Shown piece by piece: positions 44,283-53,786 of a DNA stretch of 64,000 nt. Origin of the DNA: Microbacterium sp. NIBRBAC000506063. Lineage in GTDB: Bacteria > Actinomycetota > Actinomycetes > Actinomycetales > Microbacteriaceae. How positions within the stretch are numbered: position 1 is the stretch's first letter; every line of letters starts with the position of its first letter. A program made the translations under genes and the position numbers. Where the stretch lies: positions 496,001-560,000 of the forward strand of contig NZ_CP072876.1 of NCBI RefSeq assembly GCF_017968845.1, read 5' to 3'. The notes under the pieces were generated by a model that saw only the letters and a list, made by a program, of their open reading frames with translations, made no database searches and had not been told where the DNA came from.

Positions 44283-46168
44283 CGCACGACCTCCTCGTGC
44301 GGACGATCGGCCGCGGCGTCCTGGTTCACGGGCGAGGTGCCTTCGGAGAGCTCCTGCGGCCGCAGGTGGTCGCTGATGACCGGCAGGGGCCGCGTGCGAT
44401 CCGAACGCATGTCGGGGAGACAGGCGATGAGCCCTCGGTGTAGGGATGCCTCGCCTGCTCCCTGATGTGCGCTGCATCCAGCTGCTCGACGATCTCGCCG
44501 TCCTTCATCACCACGACCCGATCGCAGAAGCCGGAGACCAGGGCGATGTCGTGCGAGATGAAGACGATGCCGGCGCCCGTGGCCTGCTGGGCCCGGCTCA
44601 GCACGCTGAGCACCTGCCGCTGCACCGTGACATCCAGCGCCGTGGTGGGCTCGTCGGCGATGATCAGGCGAGGCCGGCCGGTCAGCGCCATGCCGATCAT
44701 GGCGCGCTGCCGCATCCCTCCCGAGAACTGATGGGGGTAGTCGCCGAGCCGCTCGGCAGGATCCGGGATGCGGACGGCCTCCAGACCCTCCACGGCGACC
44801 CTGCGCGCTTCCGCCCTACTGAGCCCCAGATGCTGCCGGGGCACCTCGGTGAGCTGCCGTCCGATCGTCAGCGCCGGGTTGAGCGAGGTGAGCGGGTCCT
44901 GGAAGATGATGCCGACCTCCACGCCCAGCCGCCTCTTCTCGGCGGTGCCGAGCGGAGCGTCGAGGTCGATGTCGTCGAAGCGGCGCGTCTCGGCGTCGAT
45001 GATCGCGGGCGATTCGAGAAGGCCCGCGAGCGCCATCGCGGTCAGCGACTTGCCCGAGCCGGACTCGCCGACGATGCCGACCACCTCCCTGCGGCGACGT
45101 GCAGGTCGACGCCCTTGACGCGCTCGACCACTCCTCCTTCGCCATCGGGGAAGGAGATGTGCAGCTTCCGCACCTCGGCCAGCGGCGCCGCAGCGTCATG
45201 CTGCTCGGATGTCGGGAGGTGGGACTTGGCCGCCCGCTGCGCGAGAACGGCGGCACGACTCGCCTGCGCCACCGCGCGCATGCCCTGCCCGGGCTGATCG
45301 CCGAGCGTCTCGGCGATCATCGTGAAGACCAGCGCGGCGAAGACCACGGCGATGCCGGGGCCGATGGCCGCCATGGGGTTCGTGTAGAGATGGCCGAGGC
45401 CTTCGTTGAGCAGGCGCCCCCAGTCGTACTCGGGAGCCTGGACGCCCAGCCCCAGGAAGGAGAGCCCGGCGAAGGCGAGGAGGGTGGTGCTCGCCGCCGC
45501 CGCGGCCTGGACGAGCAGTGGACCGGTGATGTTCGGCAGCACATGCCTGGCCATGATCCCGAACGGCCCGACGCCGACCACGCGCGCGGCGCGCACATAG
45601 TCCTGATCGGCGACGGAGGCCGCCATGTTGTAGACGAGGCGCGTGACGTTGGGGATGCCGGCCAGGCCGATCGCCAGCATCGCCCCGACGGCGGTGGCCC
45701 CCAGATCACGGTGAAGAAGAGCACCAGCAGCAGCCAGGGGAACGCCAGCAGCATGTCCATCACCCAGATGAGCGCCCGCCGCGGACGTCGCGGGAGGATG
45801 GCCGCCGTGAGGCCGATGACGAGCCCTCCGCTGATGAGCATCGCCGTCGCCCCCGCCGTCAGCAGCAGAGAGGTGCGCGTGGCCATCATGACGCGGGCGA
45901 AGATGTCTCGGCCGAGGTCGTCGGTGCCGAAGAGGTACTCCGCCCCCGCCGTGGCCCAGCGGTCCGGGATGTTGCGCAGGGTCGCCGCGTCCTCCCAGAC
46001 GCTCGGCGCGATGACCGAGATGGTCGCCAGCACGACGAGGCCCACGATCGCGGTGATGCCGGTGACGCTGATCCACCGCGAGCGGCGGCGGGGCCGGGAG
46101 GACGGCGGGCCGACGCGCGGTGCTTCCAGCGTGCCGGGGGCTGCGGTGGCCATCATCGTGGCACTCAC
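44279..46168 (-). CDS. Fused ABC permease (OppC-like) and ATPase (OppD-like)
   Basis: About 630 residues after repair. Residues 1-285 form a DppC/OppC permease (TDDLGRDIFARVMMATR, and LSFLGLGVQAPEYDWGRLL); a short linker (TSEQHDAAAPLAEVRKL) leads into an ABC ATPase with GESGSGKS, GIIFQDP, FSGGMRQRAMIG and IIADEPTTALD. No stop codon separates them in any repaired reading. Three breaks at 45698-45702, 45087-45089 and 44432-44434. The GTG at 46168 overlaps oppB by 4 bases. Confidence 0.82.
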
Positions 46169-47186
46169 CCTTCTGCGATCGTGGTGCGGGGATCGATCGT
46201 GATGAGGATCAGATCGACGATCAGGTTCACGGCGAGCACCATCCCGGCGTACACGAGCACCATGCCCTGGATCATCGGGTAGTCCTTGGTGCCGACCGCC
46301 GAGACGAGCGTCGCACCGGTTCCGGGGATGGCGAAGATCGTCTCGATGATCACCGTCCCGGCGACGAGGCCGGCGAACAGCAGACCGCCCACCGTCAGCG
46401 TCGCGGTGACGATGTTCGGGAGCGCATGACGCAGCAGGATCACCCTCTGCGGCAGGCGCTTGGCGCGCGCGGTGGCGATGTAGGTGGAGTCGAGGACCTT
46501 GATCATCTCCACCTGCACGATGCGCGCCAGATAGGCCATCGACCCGAGGGCCAGGCCCAGGACCGGCAGCACCGCGTTTCGCGGCTCTCCCCAGCCCGCG
46601 GGCGGGAAGAGTCCCAGCCACATGCTGAACACCGCGATCAGGCCGACCGACAGCACGAAGTCCGGGATCGCGATGAGGATGCCGAGGAAGCCGGAGATGC
46701 CGCTGTTGACCGTGCGGCCGCGGCCGGTGCGTGCGACCAGGGCCGCGCCCATGCCGATCGGCAGCGCGCCGATGACGGCCACGACGAAACCGAGCGCGCC
46801 GAGGGTCAGCGTGGTCGGGAAGCGAGCGCCGATGGTGCCCGCCACCGACTGCCCGGTCTGGATCGACGTTCCCAGGTCGCCCCGCAGCAGCCCTGCCATG
46901 TAGTCCAGGAGCTGCTGCGGGATCGGCTTGTCCAGACCGAGCTGCACCCGGGTGCTCTCCACCAGCGTCGCGGGGGCCGTCGGCCCCAGCGCCGCCCGGA
47001 CGGGGTCCCCGGCACCATGTGCACCACGAAGAACGCGGCGAGCACGACGATCACCAGGCTCGCGATGAGCCGTCCGATCCTCCGGATGGCGAAGTCGGTG
47101 CGGGGCGAGAGCCGGCTGCGACGCTCCTTGAGGAGCATCAGCGAGCCGGTCACCGGCCCGTACACCCGGGTGCGTGTCGTTGTCAT
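46165..47186 (-). CDS. ABC transporter permease (OppB/DppB-like)
   Basis: About 340 residues after repair. N-terminal helix (RLIASLVIVVLAAFFVVHMVPGDP) and six membrane segments with the EAA-like loop ARAKRLPQRVILLRHALPN. Inner-membrane half of the importer, with the OppC domain in the next gene. One break at 47007-47010. It begins 10 bases after the solute-binding gene. Confidence 0.88.
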
Positions 47187-47196
47187 CGTCGGCAGA

Positions 47197-48788
47197 TCAC
47201 TCGGTCATGCGGATCGTGACCGGCTGGATGTAGTCGGTGATCTCGAAGGTTGCGCCCGACATGTAGGTCGGGCGGATGGTGCCGGTGAGCAGGAACGTGT
47301 GGAAGTTCTCCACGACGATCTGCTCCGCCTGCTTCCAGTATCCGCAGGCCTCCTCCTCATTGGCCGCCGAACTGGCGAGGGCGGCGTACCCGAGGTAGTC
47401 CTCGTTGCGCGTGCCCATGAAGTTCAGGCCGCCGTCCTCGGGGAAGGCCCCGCCGTAGAAGAGGTTCTGCGTCACCGGGCTGCCGACGCCGATCTGGATC
47501 CATCCGGTGTCGTAGTCGAAGGTCTCGTAGAGGTACTCCGACCATGCCGCGCCGTCCATCGCGATGAGGTTCGTCGCGATGCCCAGCTCGTCCCAGTCCT
47601 GCGCCACGAGCTCCGCGGCCGAGGCGTGCGAGCTGGATGTGGCGTCGTAGATGAAGTTGATCGACAACGGATCGCCGTCGCGCGAGCGCGTCCCGTCCGC
47701 ACCGGCCGTCCAGCCGGCCTGATCCAGCAACTGACCGGCGCGAGCCGGATCGGATGCGGGTCGCTCCCAGACCGGGGTCTCGCTGAAGCACGTGAACGGA
47801 GCCTCCGTGATCCACGAGGTCAGCTCCACCGGACGACCGCCCGAGACGACCTGCGCCGCATCCTCGTGGTTGTAGCCGAGGATGAGCGCCTCGCGCACGA
47901 GCGGGTCGCTGGTGGGGCGATCCGGTCGCTCGTTGAAGAGCATCTGGCCGATCGGGTTGATCGTGCCGGCGTACTCGAAGCCCGCCGCGTCGAGGCGGTC
48001 CTGATCCGGTCCCTCGACGGCGGCCGCGTTGAGCTCGCCGGAGATCAGCAGGTTCGCCCGCGTCGACGCATCGGTGACCACGGTGATCTCGAGACCGTCG
48101 GGAAGCCCCGCGGTCTCCGAGGTGAGTCCGTCCGGACCCCAGGTGTAGTCGTCACGGGTCTCGAAGGTGTAGCGGCCTGCCGCAACGCCCGTGAGCGCAT
48201 ACAGACCGGTGCCGTTCGATGACGCTTCGAGACTCGCGGGTCGGCGAGACCGGCCGAACCGACCATCCGGATGTTTCCGATGATGCTCGCGAGGAACGGG
48301 TCGGGCTGGCCGGCGGTCACCTCGAGCGTGAGACCGGAGCCGGTGGCGCTGAGTCCTGCGGGGAGGACGTCCGAGAGCACCGACACGTTGTCGGGGTCGG
48401 TGTGGTAGTTGATGTTCTCCGCCGCGATCTCCGCGTCGAACTCGGTGCCGTCGTGGAAGGTCACGCCCTCCTTCAGCTGGAACGTCACGGCCGTGCCGTC
48501 CTCGTTCACCTCCCAGGACTCGGCGAGCCACGGCAGGCGCTCGCCCGACTCGTCCGTGTAGATGAGCGACTCGTAGGCGTAGGTGATGACCTGGATCTCC
48601 TGCGGCTGGTTGGCGCTCATCGGGATGATGCTGCCGACCTCCGGGAAGACCGCATGACGGAAAGTCCCGCCCGAGACGGGGTCACCCTCGCCGGATGCTC
48701 CGTTCTCGGTGGAACCCGAACATGACGCCATTGTCATCGCGAGGGCGATGAATCCGGCCGCGACCGGTAGTGCACTCCTGCGTTTCAT
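47197..48788 (-). CDS. Solute-binding lipoprotein, family 5 (DppA-like)
   Basis: About 530 residues. Signal peptide with lipobox MASC (Cys around residue 23), then LAESWEVNEDGTAVTFQLKEGVTFHDG, typical of SBP_bac_5. Binds the imported compound outside the membrane. One break at 48238-48240 (expected DPASLEASSNG). A strong Shine-Dalgarno (GAGGAGA) precedes ATG 48788. The ligand is unknown; the operon suggests an amide, dipeptide or hydantoin-like molecule. Confidence 0.88.
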
Positions 48789-48830
48789 TGCATTCTCCTC
48801 AATCGGGTATTGGTGCGTGTGGTGCGGTCT

Positions 48831-50414
48831 TCATACGGGCGTCGGCGTGGCCGCGCCCAAGTGCGAGAGGGGCCCGGCCGCCTTCACCGCGATGTTCACG
48901 GTGGGGCGGGCCGAGTAGGAGATGGAGGTCTCGAGCACGTCGACGACCTCGACCTGGAGCGGATCGGCCCCGGCCTGGATCGCCTTGGCGATCGCGGCCT
49001 GCGACGCGGACTCGATCGCGGCCTCGCGGTCCTCGAGATCGGCGATCTGGTCGGCCCGCCCGCCGGCGAGCGAGATCGCCGCGCCGACGGCGTTGGCAAC
49101 GCCGCCGAAGTCGGGTCGGATCACGTCCCCGATGCCGGCGAGCTGCTCGGGCACGAGGAAGCCGCCGCCGCCGACGACGACGAGGGGCAGATCCACACGG
49201 CCCAGCGAGAGTCGCTCGACCGCTTCCTCGAGCTTCGCCGAGGTGATCTCCAGCGCTCCGCTCAGCGCCGCCTTGGTCGACTTCGACAGCGCCGGGAGCG
49301 CACGCCCGGTGATGGTGGATCCGGCCAGCGCCGCGGCATCCGTCAGTGTCGGGGTGGAGCCTCCGAACAGCAGCGCTTCGCGATCGATGCGGTAGCCGAG
49401 CGACTGCGGACCGACCCGTCCCGTGTCGACATCGACGATGGTGCCGCCGCCGATGCCGACGCTGAGGATGTCCGGCATCCGGAAGTTTGTCTGCACGCCA
49501 CCGATCTCGCGCGGGAGCGTGGATTCGCGGGGGAAGCCGTTGACGAGGACTCCGAGGTCGCTCGTGGTGCCCCCGACGTCGACGACGATCGCGTTGTCGG
49601 TCCCGGAGAGATAGGCAGCGCCGCGGATGGAGTTGGCGGGTCCGGATCCGATGGTGAGGACCGGGAACTGCTCGGCGTAGTCCAGCGACATGAGAGTTCC
49701 GTCGTTCTGCGCGAAGTAGGTCTCGGTGTCGAGATCCTGCTCGCGCACGACATCCAGGAGCGCATGTGTCACATCGTGGGCGACGCGGTGCAGCGCCGCG
49801 TTGAGCAGGGTGGCGTTCTCGCGCTCGATCAGTCCCGTCGGCCCGATGTCCTGGCTGAGGAAGACGCGGGCGTCCTGCCCGATGTGATCGCGGATGAGCG
49901 CGGCCACCTCGAGCTCCTGCTCCGGAAAGGACGGGCTGAAGATGCCGCACACCGCGATCGCATCGTAGGAACCGGCGAGGGAGTCGAGGAATCTGCGCAC
50001 CCCGTCCCGGTCCAGCGGCGAGATCGGCGTGCCGTCGACCATGTGCCCGCCGCCGAGCATCGCCGCTCCGGCGAGGACGCTGCTCGCGAGATCCTCCGGC
50101 CAGGCGGTCAGCGGCGGCCATTCCGTCGCCGCCGGCGCGCCCAGGCGCACCATCGCGACCTTGGCGAGGCTTCTGCGGGCGACGATCGCATTGGTCGCAT
50201 GCGTCGTGCCGAGCATGACGCGCGAGACCTGCGAGCGCCGGTCTCCGATCTCGCCGAGCACCTGGGCGATGCCCGCGCGGATGCCGCCGATGACATCCTC
50301 GGTGGTCGGCTTCTTCGTGCTCGCGATCACCGCTCCTGCGCGATCCAGCACCACGGTGTCGGTGTTGGTTCCGCCGACATCGACGCCGATGGACAGTTCT
50401 CGCTCGCGGGTCAT
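48831..50414 (-). CDS. Hydantoinase/oxoprolinase family protein (HyuA-like)
   Basis: 527 residues, intact. N-terminal hydantoinase_A domain (GVDVGGTNTDTVVLD) and the second phosphate-binding site VVDVGGTTSDLGVLV, with GTTHATNAIVAR. Members use ATP to open five-membered cyclic amides. The stretch NDGTLMSLDYAEQFPVLTIGSGPANSIRGAA is typical. Here it is paired with a DUF917 protein, the pairing seen in S-methylthiohydantoin or hydantoin-like degradation clusters. It overlaps DUF917 by 4 bases. Confidence 0.88.
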   Translation of the reverse strand: MTRERELSIGVDVGGTNTDTVVLDRAGAVIASTKKPTTEDVIGGIRAGIAQVLGEIGDRRSQVSRVMLGTTHATNAIVARRSLAKVAMVRLGAPAATEWPPLTAWPEDLASSVLAGAAMLGGGHMVDGTPISPLDRDGVRRFLDSLAGSYDAIAVCGIFSPSFPEQELEVAALIRDHIGQDARVFLSQDIGPTGLIERENATLLNAALHRVAHDVTHALLDVVREQDLDTETYFAQNDGTLMSLDYAEQFPVLTIGSGPANSIRGAAYLSGTDNAIVVDVGGTTSDLGVLVNGFPRESTLPREIGGVQTNFRMPDILSVGIGGGTIVDVDTGRVGPQSLGYRIDREALLFGGSTPTLTDAAALAGSTITGRALPALSKSTKAALSGALEITSAKLEEAVERLSLGRVDLPLVVVGGGGFLVPEQLAGIGDVIRPDFGGVANAVGAAISLAGGRADQIADLEDREAAIESASQAAIAKAIQAGADPLQVEVVDVLETSISYSARPTVNIAVKAAGPLSHLGAATPTPV

Positions 50415-51526
50415 CGTGCGCTCTTTCGCTCGAAGGGGATGTAGGGAAGGTCGTAGCCGAAGGCGCCGGGGCCGGCCAGCTCCAGTCCGCGCTCGGTGCG
50501 CCACAGCGGATCGCAGGCCCAGGCCAGCACCGAGACGCGCTGACCGTAGCGGAGCATCTCGGTGGAGATCGCGTGCCCGGTCTCGGCATCGACGATCGTG
50601 ACGAGGTCGGGGACGCTCACGAGCACCTCGCCGTCCTCGAGCACCACCAGGTTCTCGTTCTGCAGTTCGATGCGCTGCAGCCGGCCGCGGTCCGTGCCGG
50701 TGCCGGTGATCGTGACCGAACCGCGGACGAAGCCGCCCTCGGTGCGCCGGGCGACATCGGAGATCTTGCCAGTGATGAGCACGGCGGCCTTCAGCTCCTC
50801 GGCGACGGCGCTCACCGGCTCCGAGGAGGAAAGCAGCGCATGGCCGGTACGGATCGCCTGGCTGACCGTGCCCTCGATGACGGCACCGGGCGCCGTCTCG
50901 GAGGTCAGCAGGTAGTGTGCGCCGAGGCAGATGCCGCCGGCGGCGACGACGCTGGCGCGTGCATGCCGTTCGAGCCACTTGAGATCGATCGTCTTCTTCA
51001 CGATGACGTTTCCGACGACATCGCACTGCACGGAGAAGTCGCAGGGGATGCCGGCGACGTTCGGCGAGATCATGGTCGCCTCGGGGAAGGCACGCCCCAT
51101 GCCGTCGGCGTCGAGGATCTTCACTCCCAGCCGGGATGCCCACCCGATCGGGGAGACGCCGTTGCTGCCGCCGATCTCGGCCGGCATGAGCGCGGTGATC
51201 TTGCGACCGGCGACGATCTCGGCCTCGCGCAGGAGCGTCTCGGCCTGCGCCGACGAGGACAGCATCTCGATGCCGACGGTGGGTGCACCGATTCCCGACA
51301 TCATGATCACGGCGTCGTCCTCGGTGAGGTCCTCGACCTGGAGGAGCTCGACAGGGCCGTGCTCGCGCAGGGTGCGCTCGACGATTCGCTCCGCAGCATA
51401 GACGGCCCCGCCGCCGCCGGTGCCGAAGATCGCCGCGCCGACTGCGAGCGCCGCCACGTCCTCGGCGGAAACGTGCGTCAGCTTGCGCTGAACGGGGGTC
51501 GGAGCAGAGAGGGGAACAGAGGCCAT
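50411..51526 (-). CDS. DUF917 family protein
   Basis: 371 residues, intact. Opening AEDVAALAVGAAIFGTGGGGAVYAAE and GIGAPTVGIEM are DUF917 signatures. DUF917 proteins (S-methyl thiohydantoin desulfurase-like domain) usually act beside HyuA. First gene of the minus-strand operon with the HyuA, ABC importer and M20 genes, and directly opposite the PucR regulator, which probably controls it. Confidence 0.88.
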   Translation of the reverse strand: MASVPLSAPTPVQRKLTHVSAEDVAALAVGAAIFGTGGGGAVYAAERIVERTLREHGPVELLQVEDLTEDDAVIMMSGIGAPTVGIEMLSSSAQAETLLREAEIVAGRKITALMPAEIGGSNGVSPIGWASRLGVKILDADGMGRAFPEATMISPNVAGIPCDFSVQCDVVGNVIVKKTIDLKWLERHARASVVAAGGICLGAHYLLTSETAPGAVIEGTVSQAIRTGHALLSSSEPVSAVAEELKAAVLITGKISDVARRTEGGFVRGSVTITGTGTDRGRLQRIELQNENLVVLEDGEVLVSVPDLVTIVDAETGHAISTEMLRYGQRVSVLAWACDPLWRTERGLELAGPGAFGYDLPYIPFERKSAR

Positions 51527-51555
51527 GCATCGACAGTAGAAAGCCCTCTGTCTTC

Positions 51556-51598
51556 ACACAATGTGTTGATAGATTAGAGAAATCTCCTAGATTGTGTT
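51556..51598. promoter_or_regulatory. Candidate PucR operator and divergent promoter region
   Basis: ACACAATGTGT (51556-51566) is a palindrome. A further ATTGTGTT at 51591-51598 is the inverse of ACACAAT. GAGAAATCTC at 51577-51586 is another palindrome. The AT-rich 73-bp gap between the divergent DUF917 and pucR starts must hold both promoters, and inverted ACACAAT/ATTGTGT halves are plausible binding sites for the adjacent regulator. Confidence 0.5.
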
Positions 51599-51599
51599 T

Positions 51600-53071
51600 A
51601 TGGCACAGTTAACCGTCACAGATCTGCGGCGACAGGCGGATCGTCTGGGCATACGCGCCATCGCCGGCCCTTCCCGAGGCGAACCCATCGAGCGCGTCGA
51701 GGTCGTCTCGCTCGACACGCTCGGGCGCCTCCTGCCCGGCACCCTCGCCATCATCTCGGGCCAGGCCTCGCCCGCGCCCTACTTGATCGACGTTGCGGTG
51801 CGGCAGGCCAGCGCGCTGCGCCTTTCCGGACTCATCTTCTCCCCGGACTTCGCCCTGACCGAGACAGCCGGAGTGCTCGCGGCGCGCGGCGAGATGCCGC
51901 TGCTGGTCTCCACGAGCATCCACGGCACCGAGCTCGCCGTGGCGATCGACCGAGTGCTCAGCGGCGGCGCCGCCGAGAGCATGACCCGTGCGGCCTTCGC
52001 GATCGAGAAAGCCGCAGAATGCGCGGCCGACCCGCACAGCACCGCGGACGACATCCTGGCCGCGGCCGGCTCCGCGCTCGGCGCGCCCCTCTCGATGCGC
52101 GACGATCCGAACGTCGGATGGACCGACAGCAGCGCCGTCTTCGTCGGCGAGGTCCCGGTCGGCAGAATCGTCGCCGACGACTCGGATGCCGCAGCATCCG
52201 TCGCCGTCCCGGTCGTCGCTTCCCTCGTCTCCCGCGCCCTCCAGCGACGCATGCGAGAGCGCTTCGCCCGACGCAGTCGCGGGCCGACCTCATCGTCGAG
52301 CTGGTGCTGGCCGAGGCGGCCAGGGTGGATGCCTTCGTGGCCCCGCCGCGCGCCTGGGTCTTCCCCTGCAGCTCTCCCATGCCGCCGCGCTGCTGCGCCC
52401 CCGCCATCGCGGGGACCCCGAGCTGTCGCCCCGCACGCCGTGGCGCCGGCGATCGAGCTCTTCGCGCTGCAGCTCGTCGAGGAGCATCCGGAGATGTGGC
52501 ATTTCGCCCGCATCCAGGACGACGCGCTCATCGTCAGCACGGAGGAGCACGGCGCCGGCGACCACCAGCGGCGCCTGCGGGAGGTCGCCGTGAGCATCCA
52601 GCGCTACGCGCAATCGCTCGCCGGCGAGGAGTGGGCCTATACGCTGGGCCTGGGCACTCCGCAGACGGGGCCGTAGGACTGCGACAGTCGGCTGCCGAGG
52701 CGCGGGTGTCCGCAGACTCGGCCATCGCGGCCGGCCGCCTCGGCGGGGTCGAGACGACCGATGTCACCGGACTTCGCCGCGTGCTGCTGGACTTCTACGC
52801 CTCACCGACGAGCCGCGGTCTCCTGCAGGACGTGCTGCATCCGCTCGACGAGTTGGGCCCTGAGCGCTCGATGACGGCGGTGCGCACCCTCGTGGCCTAC
52901 CTCAGCACGCAGAACTCCCTGGCCCAGGCCGCGCAGCGCCTCATGCTGCACCCCAACGCCGTGGGGTACCGGATGCGGTGGATCCGCGAAGCCCTGGATC
53001 TGGACCTCGACGACCCCGACGTCCGCTTCGCCGTCGAACTCGCCTGCCGCGTGCGGCTGCTCGGCGAGTGA
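51600..53071 (+). CDS. PucR family transcriptional regulator
   Basis: About 491 residues after repair. N-terminal PucR ligand-sensing domain (LTVTDLRRQADRLGI, and PGTLAIISGQASPAPYLIDVA), a GGDEF-like middle and a C-terminal HTH_30 (LVAYLSTQNSLAQAAQRLMLHPNAVGYRM). Four breaks at 52267-52269, 52363-52366, 52429-52432 and 52667-52670. PucR regulators control purine, allantoin or amide catabolism; here probably the opposing operon. ATG 51600, a few bases after an operator half-site. Confidence 0.88.
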
Positions 53072-53138
53072 GAGACCCGCAGGGGCGACGACAGGCTCTG
53101 TCCGTCTCCGCCAAGTCGGATCTGTGGGGCGGAGAGCA

Positions 53139-53175
53139 TGTAGACAAATACATCTACACAGCCTATCCTGGATAG
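53139..53175 (+). promoter_or_regulatory. MazEF promoter with overlapping operators
   Basis: -35 TAGACA (53141-53146), 17-base spacer, -10 TATCCT (53164-53169), then 7 bases to ATG 53177, so probably leaderless. TGTAGA (53139-53144) and TCTACA (53153-53158) form an inverted repeat, and CTATCCTGGATAG (53163-53175) is a perfect 13-base palindrome covering the -10 to the start. Suits autorepression by the RHH antitoxin. Confidence 0.65.
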
Positions 53176-53176
53176 C

Positions 53177-53373
53177 ATGAGCGATACGACGACGATCCGG
53201 GTCAGCCGCACCACCCGCGACACACTCAACGATCTGGCGGCCAGGCGTGGCGAAACTCTGACCGACACCGTTTCCCGTGCCGCGCGGCTGCTCGAGCAGG
53301 AGGCCATCGGACGCGACCTCTCCGCCCGCTACGCGACGACGAACTCGCCTGGCTCGATGCTGACGCCGGGTGA
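53177..53373 (+). CDS. RHH antitoxin of a MazEF-like pair
   Basis: About 65 residues after repair. TIRVSRTTRDTLNDLAARRGETLTDTVSRA is an RHH DNA-binding domain. As given, the frame runs on into the toxin, but adding one C in the run 53325-53327 gives a proper end, LRDDELAWLDADAG and stop at 53373. This DDELxWxDA tail is usual for antitoxins, which is why the apparent fusion is not accepted. It overlaps the toxin start by 17 bases. Confidence 0.72.
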
Positions 53374-53695
53374 TGTCGTCGAACTCGACCTCGGCGTACC
53401 CGCAGGTGCCGAGGCGGGCCTGCGCAGGCCCGCCATCGTCGTCACCGCCGAGCGGATCCTCCGTGGCGAGCCGAACGTCATCCAGGTGATCCCCCTCACC
53501 CGCACGATCCGCAACAGCGGGTCCGAGATCGTCATCGAACCCGATGAGCACAACGGACTCGGTGCCGTCTCCGCCGCGCAGTGCCAGCACATCCGATCTG
53601 TCGCCACGACGCGGGTGGGCGAGAGGCTCGGCAACGTGGGCCAGGCCGCACTTCGACTGGTCCGGGACACCGTGACGATCATCATCGACGCCTGA
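53357..53695 (+). CDS. MazF/PemK-type toxin
   Basis: 112 residues from ATG 53357. LTPGDVVELDLG at the start, RRPAIVVTAERILRGEPNVIQVIPLTRT and a final SVATTRVGERLGNVG, matching the PemK/MazF fold in which an early Arg-Pro and a later Thr/Ser contribute to mRNA cleavage. Probable sequence-specific RNase neutralised by the overlapping antitoxin. Confidence 0.8.
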   Translation: MLTPGDVVELDLGVPAGAEAGLRRPAIVVTAERILRGEPNVIQVIPLTRTIRNSGSEIVIEPDEHNGLGAVSAAQCQHIRSVATTRVGERLGNVGQAALRLVRDTVTIIIDA

Positions 53696-53786
53696 GTCAC
53701 CGCGCGCGTTTCTTCTTCACCGCGAGGTGTTCCCCTCGTCCGATGTCTCCTGCGTGCCGCCGCCTCCCGACGGTTCGGGCACGCAC

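Noticed and set aside
53177..53695. Single antitoxin-toxin fusion protein
   Set aside because: One added C at 53325-53327 gives a normal antitoxin end and stop, with an overlapping toxin start, matching ordinary MazEF organisation.
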